Part shown: in pieces, positions 18,148 through 27,229 of the stretch
Position numbering within the stretch: position 1 is the stretch's first letter
Layout: every line of letters begins with the position of its first letter
Origin: Rhodobacterales bacterium HKCCE2091
GTDB lineage: Bacteria; Pseudomonadota; Alphaproteobacteria; Rhodobacterales; Rhodobacteraceae
Direction: 5' to 3'
DNA length: 64,000 bases
Assembly: GCA_015689685.1 (NCBI GenBank)
Contig: WVSL01000006.1
Location: 62,001 to 126,000 of the forward strand
Notes under the pieces: model-generated
Seen by the model: only the letters and a program-made list of their open reading frames with translations
The model's database searches: none
What the model was told of the DNA's origin: nothing
Program-made: the position numbers and the translations under genes

Positions 18148-19544
18148 GGCGCGACCTCCAGCACGTTGGCCGCGGTGCCGCTGTCCTCGTGGAAGTAGCG
18201 CGCGAGCATGTTGGTGGCCGCCCGGAGCCGGTACTCCGCCGAGGCGCGCATGTCGGTCAGCGGCTGGAAATCCTCGGCGAAGGCGGGCAGGGCGGCGGTG
18301 ACGGTGTCGGCGGTCCAGGGGCGGCCGGTCAGCGCGGCCTCGACCGCCGCGGCGCGTTTCGGGATGCCGGCCATGCCGCCGAAGGCGATCCGGGCTTCGG
18401 CGACCGTGTCGTTCTCCACCGTGATGCTGAAGCACCCGCAGACCGCCGAGATGTCCTGGTCGAACCGCTTCGACAGCTTGTAGCAGCGCAGCCGGTCGGG
18501 CTGGCGCGGGATGGTCACGGCCTCCACGAATTCGCCCGGCTGGCGGTCCTGCTTTCCGTAGTCGAGGAAGAAGTCCTGCAGCGGAAGCGTGCGACGGTCG
18601 CCGCCCCGGCGCAGGTGCAGGGTTGCGCCGAGCGCGATCAGGGCGGGCGGGCTGTCCCCGATGGGCGAGCCGTTGGCGATGTTGCCGCCCACGGTGGCGG
18701 CGTTGCGCACCTGGACCGAGCCGTAGCGGCGGATCAGTTCCCCGAGCGAGGGATGATGCGGCGCGATGGCGGCGCCGAAGTCGCTGACGCTGGTCATCGC
18801 GCCGACCCGGATCTCACCGTCGCCGACCGCGATGCCCTTCAGGTCGTCGCACTGGTTGAGGAAGGCCACCGGCGACAGGTCGCGAAGCTGCTTCGTGACC
18901 CAGAGGCCGACATCGGTGGCGCCGGCGACGAGCGTGGCGTCGGGATGCGCGACGAACCACTCCGCGAGCGCGTCGGCGGAGGTCGGGACGAATGGGGCCT
19001 CCGCGGACGCGCCGTCCAAGGACGGTCCGGTGGAAAGGAAGGGGCTGGTCAGTGCCTCGGCGTCGGCGGACATCCAGTCCGGCACCGGCTCGGCGCTGGC
19101 GGCCTCGGCGGCGCGGACGATCGGGGCGTAGCCGGTGCAGCGGCAGAGGTTGCCGGCAAGCCGGTCGTCGTGGTCGGTTTCCCCGTTCAGGTGGGCGACG
19201 GCCATCGACACGACGAAGCCCGGCGTGCAGAAGCCGCACTGGCTGCCGTGATGCGACACCATCGCGGACTGGACCGGGTGCAGCGTGCCGTCGGGGCCCG
19301 AGACACCCTCGACCGTGCGGACCGCCTTTCCGGCGAGCTGGCCCATGAACAGGATGCAGGAATTGAGCGCCTTCGACCCCGTGGCGTCGGTGACCATCAC
19401 CGTACAAGCCCCGCAGTCGCCCTCGTTGCAGCCTTCCTTGGTCCCGGTCAGCCCCTTCCGTTCCCGCAGGAAGTCGAGCAGCGTTTCGGTCGCCGCGGCG
19501 TCGGCCTCGGTCTCGGTTCCGTTGAGCAGAAACCGCACGATCAT
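18144..19544 (-). CDS. xdhA: Xanthine dehydrogenase FeS/FAD subunit
   Basis: A 466-residue subunit with two [2Fe-2S] clusters and FAD. Cluster ligands are visible at Cys39, Cys44, Cys47 and Cys63 (CNEGDCGAC block) and at Cys103, Cys106, Cys134 and Cys136 (CGFC ... CRC). The FAD domain begins around residue 180 with GATDVGLWV and [12 protein letters not shown], and a CO-dehydrogenase flavoprotein C-terminal domain follows. It is the first gene of the ten-gene minus-strand operon, preceded by a 212-base intergenic region that must hold the promoter. No LysR-type XdhR regulator is adjacent. Confidence 0.94.
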   Translation of the reverse strand: MIVRFLLNGTETEADAAATETLLDFLRERKGLTGTKEGCNEGDCGACTVMVTDATGSKALNSCILFMGQLAGKAVRTVEGVSGPDGTLHPVQSAMVSHHGSQCGFCTPGFVVSMAVAHLNGETDHDDRLAGNLCRCTGYAPIVRAAEAASAEPVPDWMSADAEALTSPFLSTGPSLDGASAEAPFVPTSADALAEWFVAHPDATLVAGATDVGLWVTKQLRDLSPVAFLNQCDDLKGIAVGDGEIRVGAMTSVSDFGAAIAPHHPSLGELIRRYGSVQVRNAATVGGNIANGSPIGDSPPALIALGATLHLRRGGDRRTLPLQDFFLDYGKQDRQPGEFVEAVTIPRQPDRLRCYKLSKRFDQDISAVCGCFSITVENDTVAEARIAFGGMAGIPKRAAAVEAALTGRPWTADTVTAALPAFAEDFQPLTDMRASAEYRLRAATNMLARYFHEDSGTAANVLEVAP

Positions 19545-19756
19545 GCTTCTGTCCGCCGCGTTACCCCTGGCGCAGGTGGTCTTCCGTCCCTCGATGCGGC
19601 GTAGAGGGCGGCCCGCGTTGTCATCGACCGAAGCTCAGGAAAGCGCCCCGGCGGCGGCATTGCAAGCCCGGATGACCCCGAACCTGCCTGTCGGTGCGGC
19701 AAGTGCCCGGGAATTGGGCGCGGAAGCGGGGATCGTCGGTGGGTATCCGGCGGAGT

Positions 19757-20113
19757 TCAGTCCGCCGGTGTGCGCAGGCCATTCAGGAGGCTCGCCAGCG
19801 TGTCGATGCGGCCGCTGTCGCGGCGGCGACGGGCGGCGAGCCAGATCTCGGCCGGGCGGAACCCGTCCGAGTTCAACCTGCAGGTGCGGACCCGGCCGCG
19901 CTTGGCCGAAACGAGTAGTCCGGCGCGTTCCAGGACCGAGATGTGCTTGAGAAACGAGCTCAGCGCCATGCCGTGCGGCTCGGCCAGTTCCTTCACCGGT
20001 GCCGGACCGTCCGCGAGCCGGGCGAGGATCGCCCGCCGGGTCGGGTCGGCGAGCGCGCCGAAAAGGCTGTCCAGCATCGGGTCGGTTTGTTGAGCCATGC
20101 GCCGAAGTATCAT
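19757..20113 (-). CDS. ArsR-family HTH transcriptional regulator
   Basis: About 118 residues with a winged helix-turn-helix. The core ALADPTRRAILARLADG, the recognition helix around GMALSSFLKHISVLERAGL, and the wing residues SAKRGRVRTCRL match ArsR proteins of the type often paired with SRPBCC/AHSA1 genes. The CxC metal-binding motif of true metal sensors is absent. Start choice is 20113 (ATG after AAGAAGTTAAC) or 20098 (MAQQTDP). No partner gene sits downstream: the next gene on the strand is xdhA, 212 bases on, so it might regulate the purine operon, but this is a guess. Confidence 0.85.
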   Translation of the reverse strand: MILRRMAQQTDPMLDSLFGALADPTRRAILARLADGPAPVKELAEPHGMALSSFLKHISVLERAGLLVSAKRGRVRTCRLNSDGFRPAEIWLAARRRRDSGRIDTLASLLNGLRTPAD

Positions 20114-20213
20114 GTTAACTTCTTGACGGGCAAGGATTTCGCCCCGACCCGCAGGCTGGATGATGGGGCACGAGACGACCTGCCCACAAGATGCTGTGGC
20201 CCGACCTGTTCCC

Positions 20214-20226
20214 AAACAGTCTGTTT
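20214..20226. promoter_or_regulatory. Short perfect palindrome upstream of dnaE
   Basis: AAACAG-T-CTGTTT, a 6-1-6 inverted repeat 19 bases before the dnaE start, within the divergent arsR-dnaE region. It has the look of an operator half-site pair, but the regulator is unknown. Confidence 0.35.
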
Positions 20227-20245
20227 CCGGTCTAGGGTCGCGGCC

Positions 20246-23200
20246 ATGAGCCAGCGCCCGCGATTCATCCATCTCCGCGTCCATACCGAGTACTCGCTGC
20301 TGGAAGGTGCGATGCGGGTGAAGAAGCTCCCTGCGGCGGCCGCCGCGATGGGGATGCCCGCGCTTGCCGTCACCGACACCAACAACATGTTCTGCGCGCT
20401 GGAATTCAGCGAGACCGCGGCGAAGGCGGGGGTGCAGCCGATCGTGGGTTGCCAGGTCGACCTGCTGGCCGCGACGCCCGCACCGGGCGAACGCGCGGCG
20501 CCGCCCGCGCCGATCGTGCTGCTGGCGCAGGACGAGACCGGCTACCGTAACCTGATGAAGCTCAACACCGCGCTCTACCTGCGCGGGGACGGCGGGCCGC
20601 TGCATGTCACGGTCGAGGAACTCGACGCCCATTCGGACGGCCTGATCTGCCTGACCGGCGGGCCGGACGGGCCGCTCGGGCGGCTCCTGCGCGCGGGCCA
20701 GCGTCCGGCGGCGGAGGCGCTCACCGACAAGCTGGCCGCGGCGTTCCCCGACCGGCTCTACGTCGAGTTGCAACGCCATCCCGGCGACGGCGGCCTGCCC
20801 GAGGCCGAGGCGCTGTCTGAACCCGGCCATGTCGAGATCGCCTATGCAAGGAAGTTGCCGCTGGTCGCCACCAACGACGTCTACTTCCCCAAGGCCGAGA
20901 TGTACGAGGCCCACGACGCGCTGATCTGCATCGCCGAGGGCGCCTATGTCGACCAGCAGGCGCCGCGCCGCAGACTCACCCCGCAGCACTACTTCAAGAC
21001 GCCCGAGGAAATGGCGGCGCTGTTCGCGGACCTGCCCGAGGCGCTGGAGAACACGGTGGAGATCGCGCGGCGCTGCGCCTTCCGCGCCCGGACACACCCG
21101 CCGATCCTGCCCCGCTTCGCCGACAACGAGGTGGAGGAGTTGCGCCGGCAGGCGCAGGAGGGGCTCGCCGCACGCCTCGCCGTCATCCCGCACGCCGCGC
21201 CGGTGGAGGAGTACGAGAAGCGGCTCGACTTCGAGCTTGGCATCATCGAGGGGATGGGCTTTCCCGGCTACTTCCTGATCGTCGCGGACTTCATCAAGTG
21301 GGCGAAGGAACACGACATTCCCGTGGGTCCGGGTCGGGGGTCGGGCGCGGGCAGCCTCGTGGCCTACGCGCTGACAATCACCGACCTCGATCCGCTGCGC
21401 TACAGCCTGCTGTTCGAACGCTTCCTGAACCCCGAACGGGTGTCGATGCCCGACTTCGACATCGACTTCTGCATGGACCGCCGCGAGGAGGTGATCCGCT
21501 ACGTGCAGGAGAAATACGGGCGTGAGAAGGTGGGCCAGATCATCACCTTCGGCGCGCTCCTGTCGAAGGCCGCCGTGCGCGACGTGGGCCGCGTGTTGCA
21601 GATGCCGTTCGGGCAGGTCGACAAGCTCAGCAAGATGATCCCGGTGGAGGGGGTGAAGCCCGTCTCCATCGAACAGGCGCTGGCGCAGGAGGAACGGCTC
21701 AGGCAGGCGGCGAAGGAGGAGGAGGTCGTCGACCGGCTTCTGACCTACGGCCAGCAGGTCGAGGGGCTTCTGCGCAATGCCTCCACCCACGCCGCCGGCG
21801 TCGTGATCGGGGACCGGCCGCTGGACGAACTGGTGCCGCTCTACCAGGACCCGCGGTCCGACATGCCGGCGACCCAGTTCAACATGAAGTGGGTCGAACC
21901 CGCGGGGCTGGTGAAGTTCGACTTCCTCGGCCTCAAGACGCTGACGGTGGTGCAGAACGCCATCGACCTGATCCATGCCTCGGGTCGGGATCTCCACGTC
22001 GCGCCCGACGGATCGCGACTCTACACGCCCGAGCCGGGGACGGAGAACCAGATCAACGCCATCCCGCTCGACGACGAACGCACCTACGAGCTTTACGCCA
22101 GTGCCAAGACCGTCGCCGTGTTCCAGGTTGAAAGCTCGGGCATGATGGATGCGCTGCGGCGCATGAAGCCGACGACGATCGAGGACATCGTCGCGCTGGT
22201 CGCGCTCTACCGTCCCGGCCCGATGGAGAACATCCCGAAGTATTGCGAGGTCAAGAACGGGATCAGCGAACGGGACCACCTGCACCCCTCGGTCGATCAC
22301 ATCCTCGACGAGACCCAGGGCATCATCGTCTACCAGGAACAGGTGATGCAGATCGCGCAGGAGATGGCGGGCTACAGCCTTGGCGGCGCCGACCTTCTGC
22401 GCCGCGCCATGGGCAAGAAGATCCAGGAGGCGATGGACGCGGAGCGGCCGAAGTTCATCGCCGGTGCGAAAGCCAACGGCGTCGACGACCGCAAGGCGCT
22501 GGAAGTCTGGAACCTACTCGACAAGTTCGCGAACTACGGCTTCAACAAGTCCCACGCCGCCGCCTACGCGGTTGTCAGCTACCAGACCGCGTGGCTGAAA
22601 GCGAACCACCCGGTGGAGTTCATGGCCGCGGTCATGAACTGCGACATCCACCTCACCGACAAGCTCGGAATCTACAAGCAGGAGGTCGACCGGCTCGGGA
22701 TCGAGACCGTGCCGCCCTGCGTCAACCGCTCCGCCGCGACCTTCACGGTGAAGGACGGCAAGGTCGTCTATGCCCTCGGCGCGCTGAAGAACGTGGGCGT
22801 GGAGGCGATGCGGATGATCGTGGAGGCGCGGGGGGAGAAGCCCTTCTCCACGCTCTTCGACTTCGCCCGCCGCGTGGACCTGAAGCGGATCGGCAAGCGG
22901 TCGCTGGAAATGCTGGCGCGCGCGGGGGCCTTCGACGAGATCGACCGCAACCGCGCGCGCGTCTTCGACAGCCTCGACGCGCTGACCGCCTATTCCGCCG
23001 CGATCCACGAACAGAAGGCGTCGAACCAGGTGTCGCTGTTCGGCGAGGCGGGCGAGGACTTGCCGGAACCGCGCCTCGTGCCGCGCGACGACTGGCTGCC
23101 GAACGAGCGGCTGGCGGGCGAACACGGCGCGATCGGCTTCTACCTCTCGGGCCACCCGCTCGACGACTACATGGGCGCGCTGAAGCGCAAGGGCTGCCTG

Positions 23201-23743
23201 ACCCTGAAGGAGGTCGAGCAGAAGGCCGCGGGCGGCGCCTTCGTCGCGCGGATGGCCGGCGCGGTGTCGGGGCGCCAGGAACGCAAGAGCCAGCGCGGCA
23301 ACCGCTTCGCCTTCGTGCAGTTGTCGGATCCGACCGGGCTCTACGAGGTCACGATCTTCTCCGAAACGCTGGAGGCCAGCCGCCAGCACCTGGAGACCGG
23401 GTCGAACGTGGTGATCCAGGTCGAGGCGACGATGGAGGCGGACCAGCTCAAGCTGCTCGGCCGCTCGGTCCAGCCGATCGACGACAGCGTGGCGAGCGAG
23501 ATCGCCACCGGCCTGCGCGTGTTCATCGAGGAGCAGGCCGGCATCGCCGCCGTCGCGGGCCTGCTGGAGCGGACGAAGGCCGAGGCCAAGATGAAGGGCC
23601 GCGGGCCGGTCCACCTGTGCCTGATGGCCCCCGACCTGCCGGGCGAGGTCGACGTGCTCCTGGGCGACGACTTCCCGGTCAATCCGCAAATCCGCAGCGC
23701 GCTGAAGAGCCTGTCGGGTGTGATGACGGTCGAGGAGATGTAG
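20246..23743 (+). CDS. dnaE: DNA polymerase III alpha subunit
   Basis: The 1165-residue replicative polymerase of the DnaE1 type. The PHP domain opens the protein (HLRVHTEYSLLEGA). The palm carries MPDFDIDFC at about 401-409, with acidic residues equivalent to E. coli Asp401 and Asp403, and KFDFLGL further on for the third acidic residue. An internal clamp-binding motif QVSLF follows, then the OB-fold. Length and the clamp motif indicate the essential DnaE1 rather than the mutagenic DnaE2; no imuA/imuB lies nearby. The start at 20246 is where conservation begins; an upstream in-frame extension is non-coding. Confidence 0.95.
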   Translation: MSQRPRFIHLRVHTEYSLLEGAMRVKKLPAAAAAMGMPALAVTDTNNMFCALEFSETAAKAGVQPIVGCQVDLLAATPAPGERAAPPAPIVLLAQDETGYRNLMKLNTALYLRGDGGPLHVTVEELDAHSDGLICLTGGPDGPLGRLLRAGQRPAAEALTDKLAAAFPDRLYVELQRHPGDGGLPEAEALSEPGHVEIAYARKLPLVATNDVYFPKAEMYEAHDALICIAEGAYVDQQAPRRRLTPQHYFKTPEEMAALFADLPEALENTVEIARRCAFRARTHPPILPRFADNEVEELRRQAQEGLAARLAVIPHAAPVEEYEKRLDFELGIIEGMGFPGYFLIVADFIKWAKEHDIPVGPGRGSGAGSLVAYALTITDLDPLRYSLLFERFLNPERVSMPDFDIDFCMDRREEVIRYVQEKYGREKVGQIITFGALLSKAAVRDVGRVLQMPFGQVDKLSKMIPVEGVKPVSIEQALAQEERLRQAAKEEEVVDRLLTYGQQVEGLLRNASTHAAGVVIGDRPLDELVPLYQDPRSDMPATQFNMKWVEPAGLVKFDFLGLKTLTVVQNAIDLIHASGRDLHVAPDGSRLYTPEPGTENQINAIPLDDERTYELYASAKTVAVFQVESSGMMDALRRMKPTTIEDIVALVALYRPGPMENIPKYCEVKNGISERDHLHPSVDHILDETQGIIVYQEQVMQIAQEMAGYSLGGADLLRRAMGKKIQEAMDAERPKFIAGAKANGVDDRKALEVWNLLDKFANYGFNKSHAAAYAVVSYQTAWLKANHPVEFMAAVMNCDIHLTDKLGIYKQEVDRLGIETVPPCVNRSAATFTVKDGKVVYALGALKNVGVEAMRMIVEARGEKPFSTLFDFARRVDLKRIGKRSLEMLARAGAFDEIDRNRARVFDSLDALTAYSAAIHEQKASNQVSLFGEAGEDLPEPRLVPRDDWLPNERLAGEHGAIGFYLSGHPLDDYMGALKRKGCLTLKEVEQKAAGGAFVARMAGAVSGRQERKSQRGNRFAFVQLSDPTGLYEVTIFSETLEASRQHLETGSNVVIQVEATMEADQLKLLGRSVQPIDDSVASEIATGLRVFIEEQAGIAAVAGLLERTKAEAKMKGRGPVHLCLMAPDLPGEVDVLLGDDFPVNPQIRSALKSLSGVMTVEEM

Positions 23744-23762
23744 ACCGGCAAACGGTCTGTTT
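23742..23762 (+). terminator. Weak hairpin terminator after dnaE
   Basis: AGACCG, loop GCAAA, CGGTCT, then GTTTCCC. A six-base stem overlapping the dnaE stop codon with a short T-run; a modest rho-independent terminator. Confidence 0.45.
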
Positions 23763-23843
23763 CCCGAACGACGTCCAATCGAGCGGAATTCCGCCCTAGA
23801 TCCGTGTCATGATGATCCCCGTGCGTAGCGTAACGAGGTCCCC

Positions 23844-23951
23844 ATGCGACACCTGTTCTTTGCCGGCCTGATCGCCGGCATCCTTGCCGGAGCGGCCTTC
23901 GCCGCGGTCCTTCACACCGGGCCCGACATCACCGCCGAAGCCGCGATCTAG
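23844..23951 (+). CDS. Possible 35-residue membrane or secreted peptide
   Basis: ATG at 23844 is preceded by ACGAGG five bases upstream and opens MRHLFFAGLIAGILAGAAFAA followed by a short polar tail ending in EAAI. The hydrophobic core of about 16 residues fits a single membrane helix or a signal peptide. It lies in the gap between dnaE and the MFS gene. Support is the ribosome-binding site and composition only; conservation is not known. Confidence 0.42.
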   Translation: MRHLFFAGLIAGILAGAAFAAVLHTGPDITAEAAI

Positions 23952-23993
23952 CCGCCCTATACACCGTCCGCGCGGAGGCATACGGTCCCGCGC

Positions 23994-25211
23994 ATGGTCA
24001 CAACCCACGACTCCGCCGCGTCCTGGACGCGCCTCGCGATCTCGCTTGCCATCGCGCTGGTGGGCAACGTGGGCATGTGGTCCGTCATCATCGTCCTGCC
24101 GCTGGTGCAGGAGGAATTCGCGCTCGGCCGCGCCGACGCCTCGCTGCCCTACACCGCCACGATGATCGGCTTCGCGCTCGGGAACTTCCTGATCGGACGG
24201 ATCGTCGACCGCTACGGCATCGCCACCGCGCTGACCGGGGCGGGGGTCGCGCTCGCCGCCGGGTTCGGGCTGGCGAGCCTCGCGCCGGGGCTGTGGTCGC
24301 TGACCGCGCTGCAACTCGTCATCGGGTTCGCCACCGCGACCTCCTTCGGGCCGCTGATCGCCGACATCTCGCACTGGTTCCTGAAGCGCCGGGGCATCGC
24401 GGTCGCCATCGCCGCGTCGGGCAACTACCTGTCCGGCGCGATCTGGCCGCTGATCCTGGGCGGGTTGCTGGAGGGGCCGGGCTGGCGCGCGGCCTATGTC
24501 GCGCTCGCCGTCGCGGCCCTGGCGGTGATGGTCCCGGGCGCGCAACTTCTGCGCCGCAGGCTGCCCGAGGAAGCCCATACCGCCGCCGCCGCCGCGCAGG
24601 CCGCGCGGGCGCGGGCGACCGGGTTCTCGCCGACAACGCTGACGCTCCTGCTCGGCCTGGCCGGCATCGGCTGCTGCGTGGCCATGTCGATGCCGCAGGT
24701 CCACATCGTCGCCTATTGCACCGACCTCGGTTTCGGCCCGGCGGTCGGCGCCGAGATGCTGTCGCTGATGCTGATGGGCGGGGTCGTGTCGCGGCTGATC
24801 TCGGGGCTGCTGGCCGACCGGCTCGGCGGGGTTCTGACGCTCCTGATCGGCTCAACGCTGCAGACGCTGGCGCTGATCCTCTACCTGCCCGCGGGCGGGC
24901 TGACTTCTCTCTACCTCGTCAGCATGGTGTTCGGGCTCAGCCAGGGCGGGATCGTGCCGTCCTACGCGATCATCGTGCGGGAATACCTGCCGCCAAAGGA
25001 GGCCGGGGCGCGGACCGGCTTCGTGCTCATGGCGACGATCTTCGGCATGGCGCTCGGCGGCTGGCTGTCGGGGCTGATCTACGACCTCTCGGGCAGCTAC
25101 AGGCTCGCCTTCGTCAACGGGATTGCCTTCAACCTCCTGAACATCGCGGTGATCGCGGCGCTGCTGATCCGGTCCGGCCGGCCGCGTCCGCTCACCAGTG
25201 CGGCGGCCTGA
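23994..25211 (+). CDS. Major facilitator superfamily transporter
   Basis: A 405-residue inner-membrane protein with about twelve hydrophobic segments in two halves, linked by an alanine-rich cytoplasmic loop near residue 195. The loop after helix 2, GRIVDRYG, is the classic MFS motif A and recurs in the second half as SGLLADRLGG. Overall it resembles the oxalate/formate and monocarboxylate antiporter branch, but substrate cannot be assigned. Its 3' end overlaps the convergent slyX by 20 bases. Confidence 0.85.
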   Translation: MVTTHDSAASWTRLAISLAIALVGNVGMWSVIIVLPLVQEEFALGRADASLPYTATMIGFALGNFLIGRIVDRYGIATALTGAGVALAAGFGLASLAPGLWSLTALQLVIGFATATSFGPLIADISHWFLKRRGIAVAIAASGNYLSGAIWPLILGGLLEGPGWRAAYVALAVAALAVMVPGAQLLRRRLPEEAHTAAAAAQAARARATGFSPTTLTLLLGLAGIGCCVAMSMPQVHIVAYCTDLGFGPAVGAEMLSLMLMGGVVSRLISGLLADRLGGVLTLLIGSTLQTLALILYLPAGGLTSLYLVSMVFGLSQGGIVPSYAIIVREYLPPKEAGARTGFVLMATIFGMALGGWLSGLIYDLSGSYRLAFVNGIAFNLLNIAVIAALLIRSGRPRPLTSAAA

Positions 25212-25395
25212 CATCGGCCATCGGAAGGACGCCGCCATCGGCCGCCTCGCGTTCGGCCTCCCGCCGCATCAGAAGCTCCACCCGCGCCGACAGCTTGCGG
25301 ATCTCGTCGTCCTGGCGGGCGACGACATCGGACAGTTCCTCCACCATCCGCTCCAGGTGGGCGATGTGGGTCTCGAATTCGACGGAGTTTCCCAT
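25192..25395 (-). CDS. slyX: SlyX family protein
   Basis: A small coiled-coil protein of 67 residues (71 if the start is 25407). The heptad-patterned segment HIAHLERMVEELSDVV through DEIRKLSARVELL fits SlyX, and the C-terminus ends PPHW, as SlyX proteins end PPHY/HW. Molecular function is unknown. Two start codons, 25407 and 25395, are close together and neither has a well-spaced Shine-Dalgarno; I use the second. Confidence 0.85.
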   Translation of the reverse strand: MGNSVEFETHIAHLERMVEELSDVVARQDDEIRKLSARVELLMRREAEREAADGGVLPMADVRPPHW

Positions 25396-25472
25396 CTCCT
25401 GTTGCATCCTTGCACAAGGGGCTGACTTCACTGCCCGATTTCGCGCCATACGCCCGCCGGACATGCGCGGGA

Positions 25473-25503
25473 TTGTCCCTGATCCGGCAAAGAACCTGAT
25501 AAT
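25473..25503 (+). promoter_or_regulatory. Possible sigma-70 promoter for a small RNA or the his leader
   Basis: TTGTCC and TGATAA/GATAAT separated by 18-19 bases, in the AT-richer part of the slyX-hisS gap. Would place a transcript start near 25510. Confidence 0.3.
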
Positions 25504-25509
25504 CCTCTT

Positions 25510-25660
25510 CCATTGATTAGCGAATTTTGCTACCCGGTCAAATTAACAGAGGCGCCTCGAAGCGCCCGAAGGTATGTGATTTCCGGTGCAGTGGCGAGTT
25601 CTGGGGTTAGTGTGACACTTGCTTGTCAAAGCGGCCCTCGCGGCCGCTTTACTTTTTTGC
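25510..25660 (+). ncRNA. Candidate small RNA or attenuated leader upstream of hisS
   Basis: The 340-base gap between slyX and hisS contains no convincing gene but has a strong plus-strand terminator at 25628-25658 that no upstream plus-strand gene needs: the MFS gene ended more than 400 bases earlier. The segment before it has a promoter-like element and a small hairpin (GGCGC, loop, GCGCC near 25551-25566). This suggests a discrete RNA of about 150 nt, or an attenuator for hisS. I could not match it to 6S, SRP RNA or another known family. Start is estimated. Confidence 0.35.
25628..25658 (+). terminator. Strong rho-independent terminator upstream of hisS
   Basis: AAAGCGGCC (25628-25636), loop CTCGC, GGCCGCTTT (25642-25650), then AC and six T. 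A perfect nine-base stem with a T-tract on the plus strand only. Confidence 0.85.
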
Positions 25661-25735
25661 CGGCACCCTCGCCTTGCCCCCTTACCGGCCCTCGGCTACA
25701 TGGGGCGCGCCCGTGGCACGAGGGACCGGCAGATC

Positions 25736-27229
25736 ATGGCGAAACAGAAGAAACAGCCCCGTCCCCGGGCCGAGACGCCGAAGGGATTCCGCGACTATTT
25801 CGGCCAGGAGGTCGTCGAGCGGCAGGAGATGCTGGCGAAGATCGCCGAGGTCTACCGCCGCTATGGCTTTGACCCGCTTGAGACAAGCGCGGTGGAGACG
25901 GTCGAGGCGCTCGGCAAGTTCCTCCCCGATGTCGACCGCCCGAACGAGGGCGTGTTTGCATGGCAGGAGGGGGATGGCGGCTGGCTCGCGCTCCGCTACG
26001 ACATGACCGCGCCGCTCGCGCGGGTCGCGGCGCAGTTCCGCAACGACCTGCCGTCGCCCTACCGCCGCTACACGATGGGACCGGTCTGGCGGAACGAGAA
26101 GCCGGGTCCGGGGCGCTTCCGGCAGTTCTATCAATGCGACGCGGATACGGTCGGGTCGGGCAGCGTGGCGGCGGACGCCGAGATCTGCGCGATGCTGGCG
26201 GAGACGCTGGAGGCCGTGGGGATCGAGCGCGGCGACTACATCATCCGGGTGAACAACCGGAAGGTGTTGGATGGGGTAATGCAAGTTGCAGGGCTTGCAG
26301 GTGACGAGCACGAATTGGTGCGTGGCATTGTTCTTAGGGCCATCGACAAGTTCGATCGATTGGGAAGAGACGGTGTTAGAGCACTGCTTGGAACTGGACG
26401 CCGGGATGAGAGCGGCGACTTCACTGTTGGTGCTCGATTGTCGGACGAGCAAGCCGGGATCTTGATGGATTTCTTGCCCGGGGCTAATCCACACAAGCCT
26501 GACGATCCATCTGAGGTCTTTACTCGTCTCCTCCATCTGGCTGGACCTTCCGCGCTTGGTCAGCAGGGACGGAACGAGCTGCTTCAGATCGCAGAACTCC
26601 TCGACGCCCAGGGCTTCGGCCCCGACCGCATCGTCATCGACCCGTCCGTCGTGCGCGGCCTCGGCTACTACACCGGCCCGGTCTACGAGGCCGAGCTGAC
26701 CTTCGAGATCACCGGAGACGACGGCAAGCCGCGCCAGTTCGGATCGGTCGCGGGGGGTGGGCGGTACGACGACCTCGTGAAGCGGTTCACGGGGCAGGAG
26801 GTTCCGGCGACGGGTGTCTCCATCGGGGTCGACCGCCTTCTGGCCGCGCTGCGCGCCACGGGGCGGATCGGCGGGACCGCCGAGGGGCCGGTCATCGTGA
26901 CCGTGATGGACCGGGACCGGATGGCCGACTACCAGGCGATGGCCGCGACCCTGCGCGCGGACGGCATCCGCGCCGAGGTCTATCTCGGCAACCCCAAGAA
27001 CTTCGGCAACCAGTTGAAATACGCGGACAAGCGGCAGAGCCCGGTGGCGATCATCCAGGGGTCCGACGAGGCCGCGCGGGGCGTGGTGCAGGTCAAGGAC
27101 CTGGTGCTTGGTGCGAAGATCGCGGAGGAAGCCAGCCTCGAGGAATGGAAGGCGCAGCCGGCACAGACCGAGGTGCCGGTGGCCGACCTCGTGTCCGAGG
27201 TCCGGGCGATCCTGGCCCGGCACCGGTGA
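25736..27229 (+). CDS. hisS: Histidyl-tRNA synthetase
   Basis: A 497-residue class II synthetase that charges tRNA-His. Motif 2 reads [17 protein letters not shown], the histidine-binding motif [12 protein letters not shown] follows the insertion region, and motif 3 is [11 protein letters not shown]-terminal anticodon-binding domain ends the protein. The start at 25736 ([20 protein letters not shown]) is chosen because conservation begins there. The first of three his genes, joined to hisZ by GTGA. Unusual: bases about 26265-26590 are much lower in GC (about 57% against 70-75% on both sides) and use rarer codons, although the protein reads through without a break. Confidence 0.95.
   Translation: MAKQKKQPRPRAETPKGFRDYFGQEVVERQEMLAKIAEVYRRYGFDPLETSAVETVEALGKFLPDVDRPNEGVFAWQEGDGGWLALRYDMTAPLARVAAQFRNDLPSPYRRYTMGPVWRNEKPGPGRFRQFYQCDADTVGSGSVAADAEICAMLAETLEAVGIERGDYIIRVNNRKVLDGVMQVAGLAGDEHELVRGIVLRAIDKFDRLGRDGVRALLGTGRRDESGDFTVGARLSDEQAGILMDFLPGANPHKPDDPSEVFTRLLHLAGPSALGQQGRNELLQIAELLDAQGFGPDRIVIDPSVVRGLGYYTGPVYEAELTFEITGDDGKPRQFGSVAGGGRYDDLVKRFTGQEVPATGVSIGVDRLLAALRATGRIGGTAEGPVIVTVMDRDRMADYQAMAATLRADGIRAEVYLGNPKNFGNQLKYADKRQSPVAIIQGSDEAARGVVQVKDLVLGAKIAEEASLEEWKAQPAQTEVPVADLVSEVRAILARHR

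Noticed and set aside
15679-18198. 839-residue plus-strand frame opposite xdhB
   Set aside because: Antisense shadow of xdhB; no recognisable domain or ribosome-binding site.
20208-20226. LexA box upstream of dnaE (GTTC-N7-GTCT)
   Set aside because: The second half-site has two changes from GTTC and overlaps a better symmetric palindrome. DnaE1 is not normally SOS controlled.
25510-25660. 6S RNA or SRP RNA gene
   Set aside because: No SRP core motif, and no long closing stem with a central bubble that I could identify as 6S; kept only as an unnamed candidate RNA.
26265-26590. Inserted mobile element or intein in hisS
   Set aside because: The frame encodes ordinary HisRS sequence throughout with no splice motifs, duplications or inverted repeats; only composition differs.
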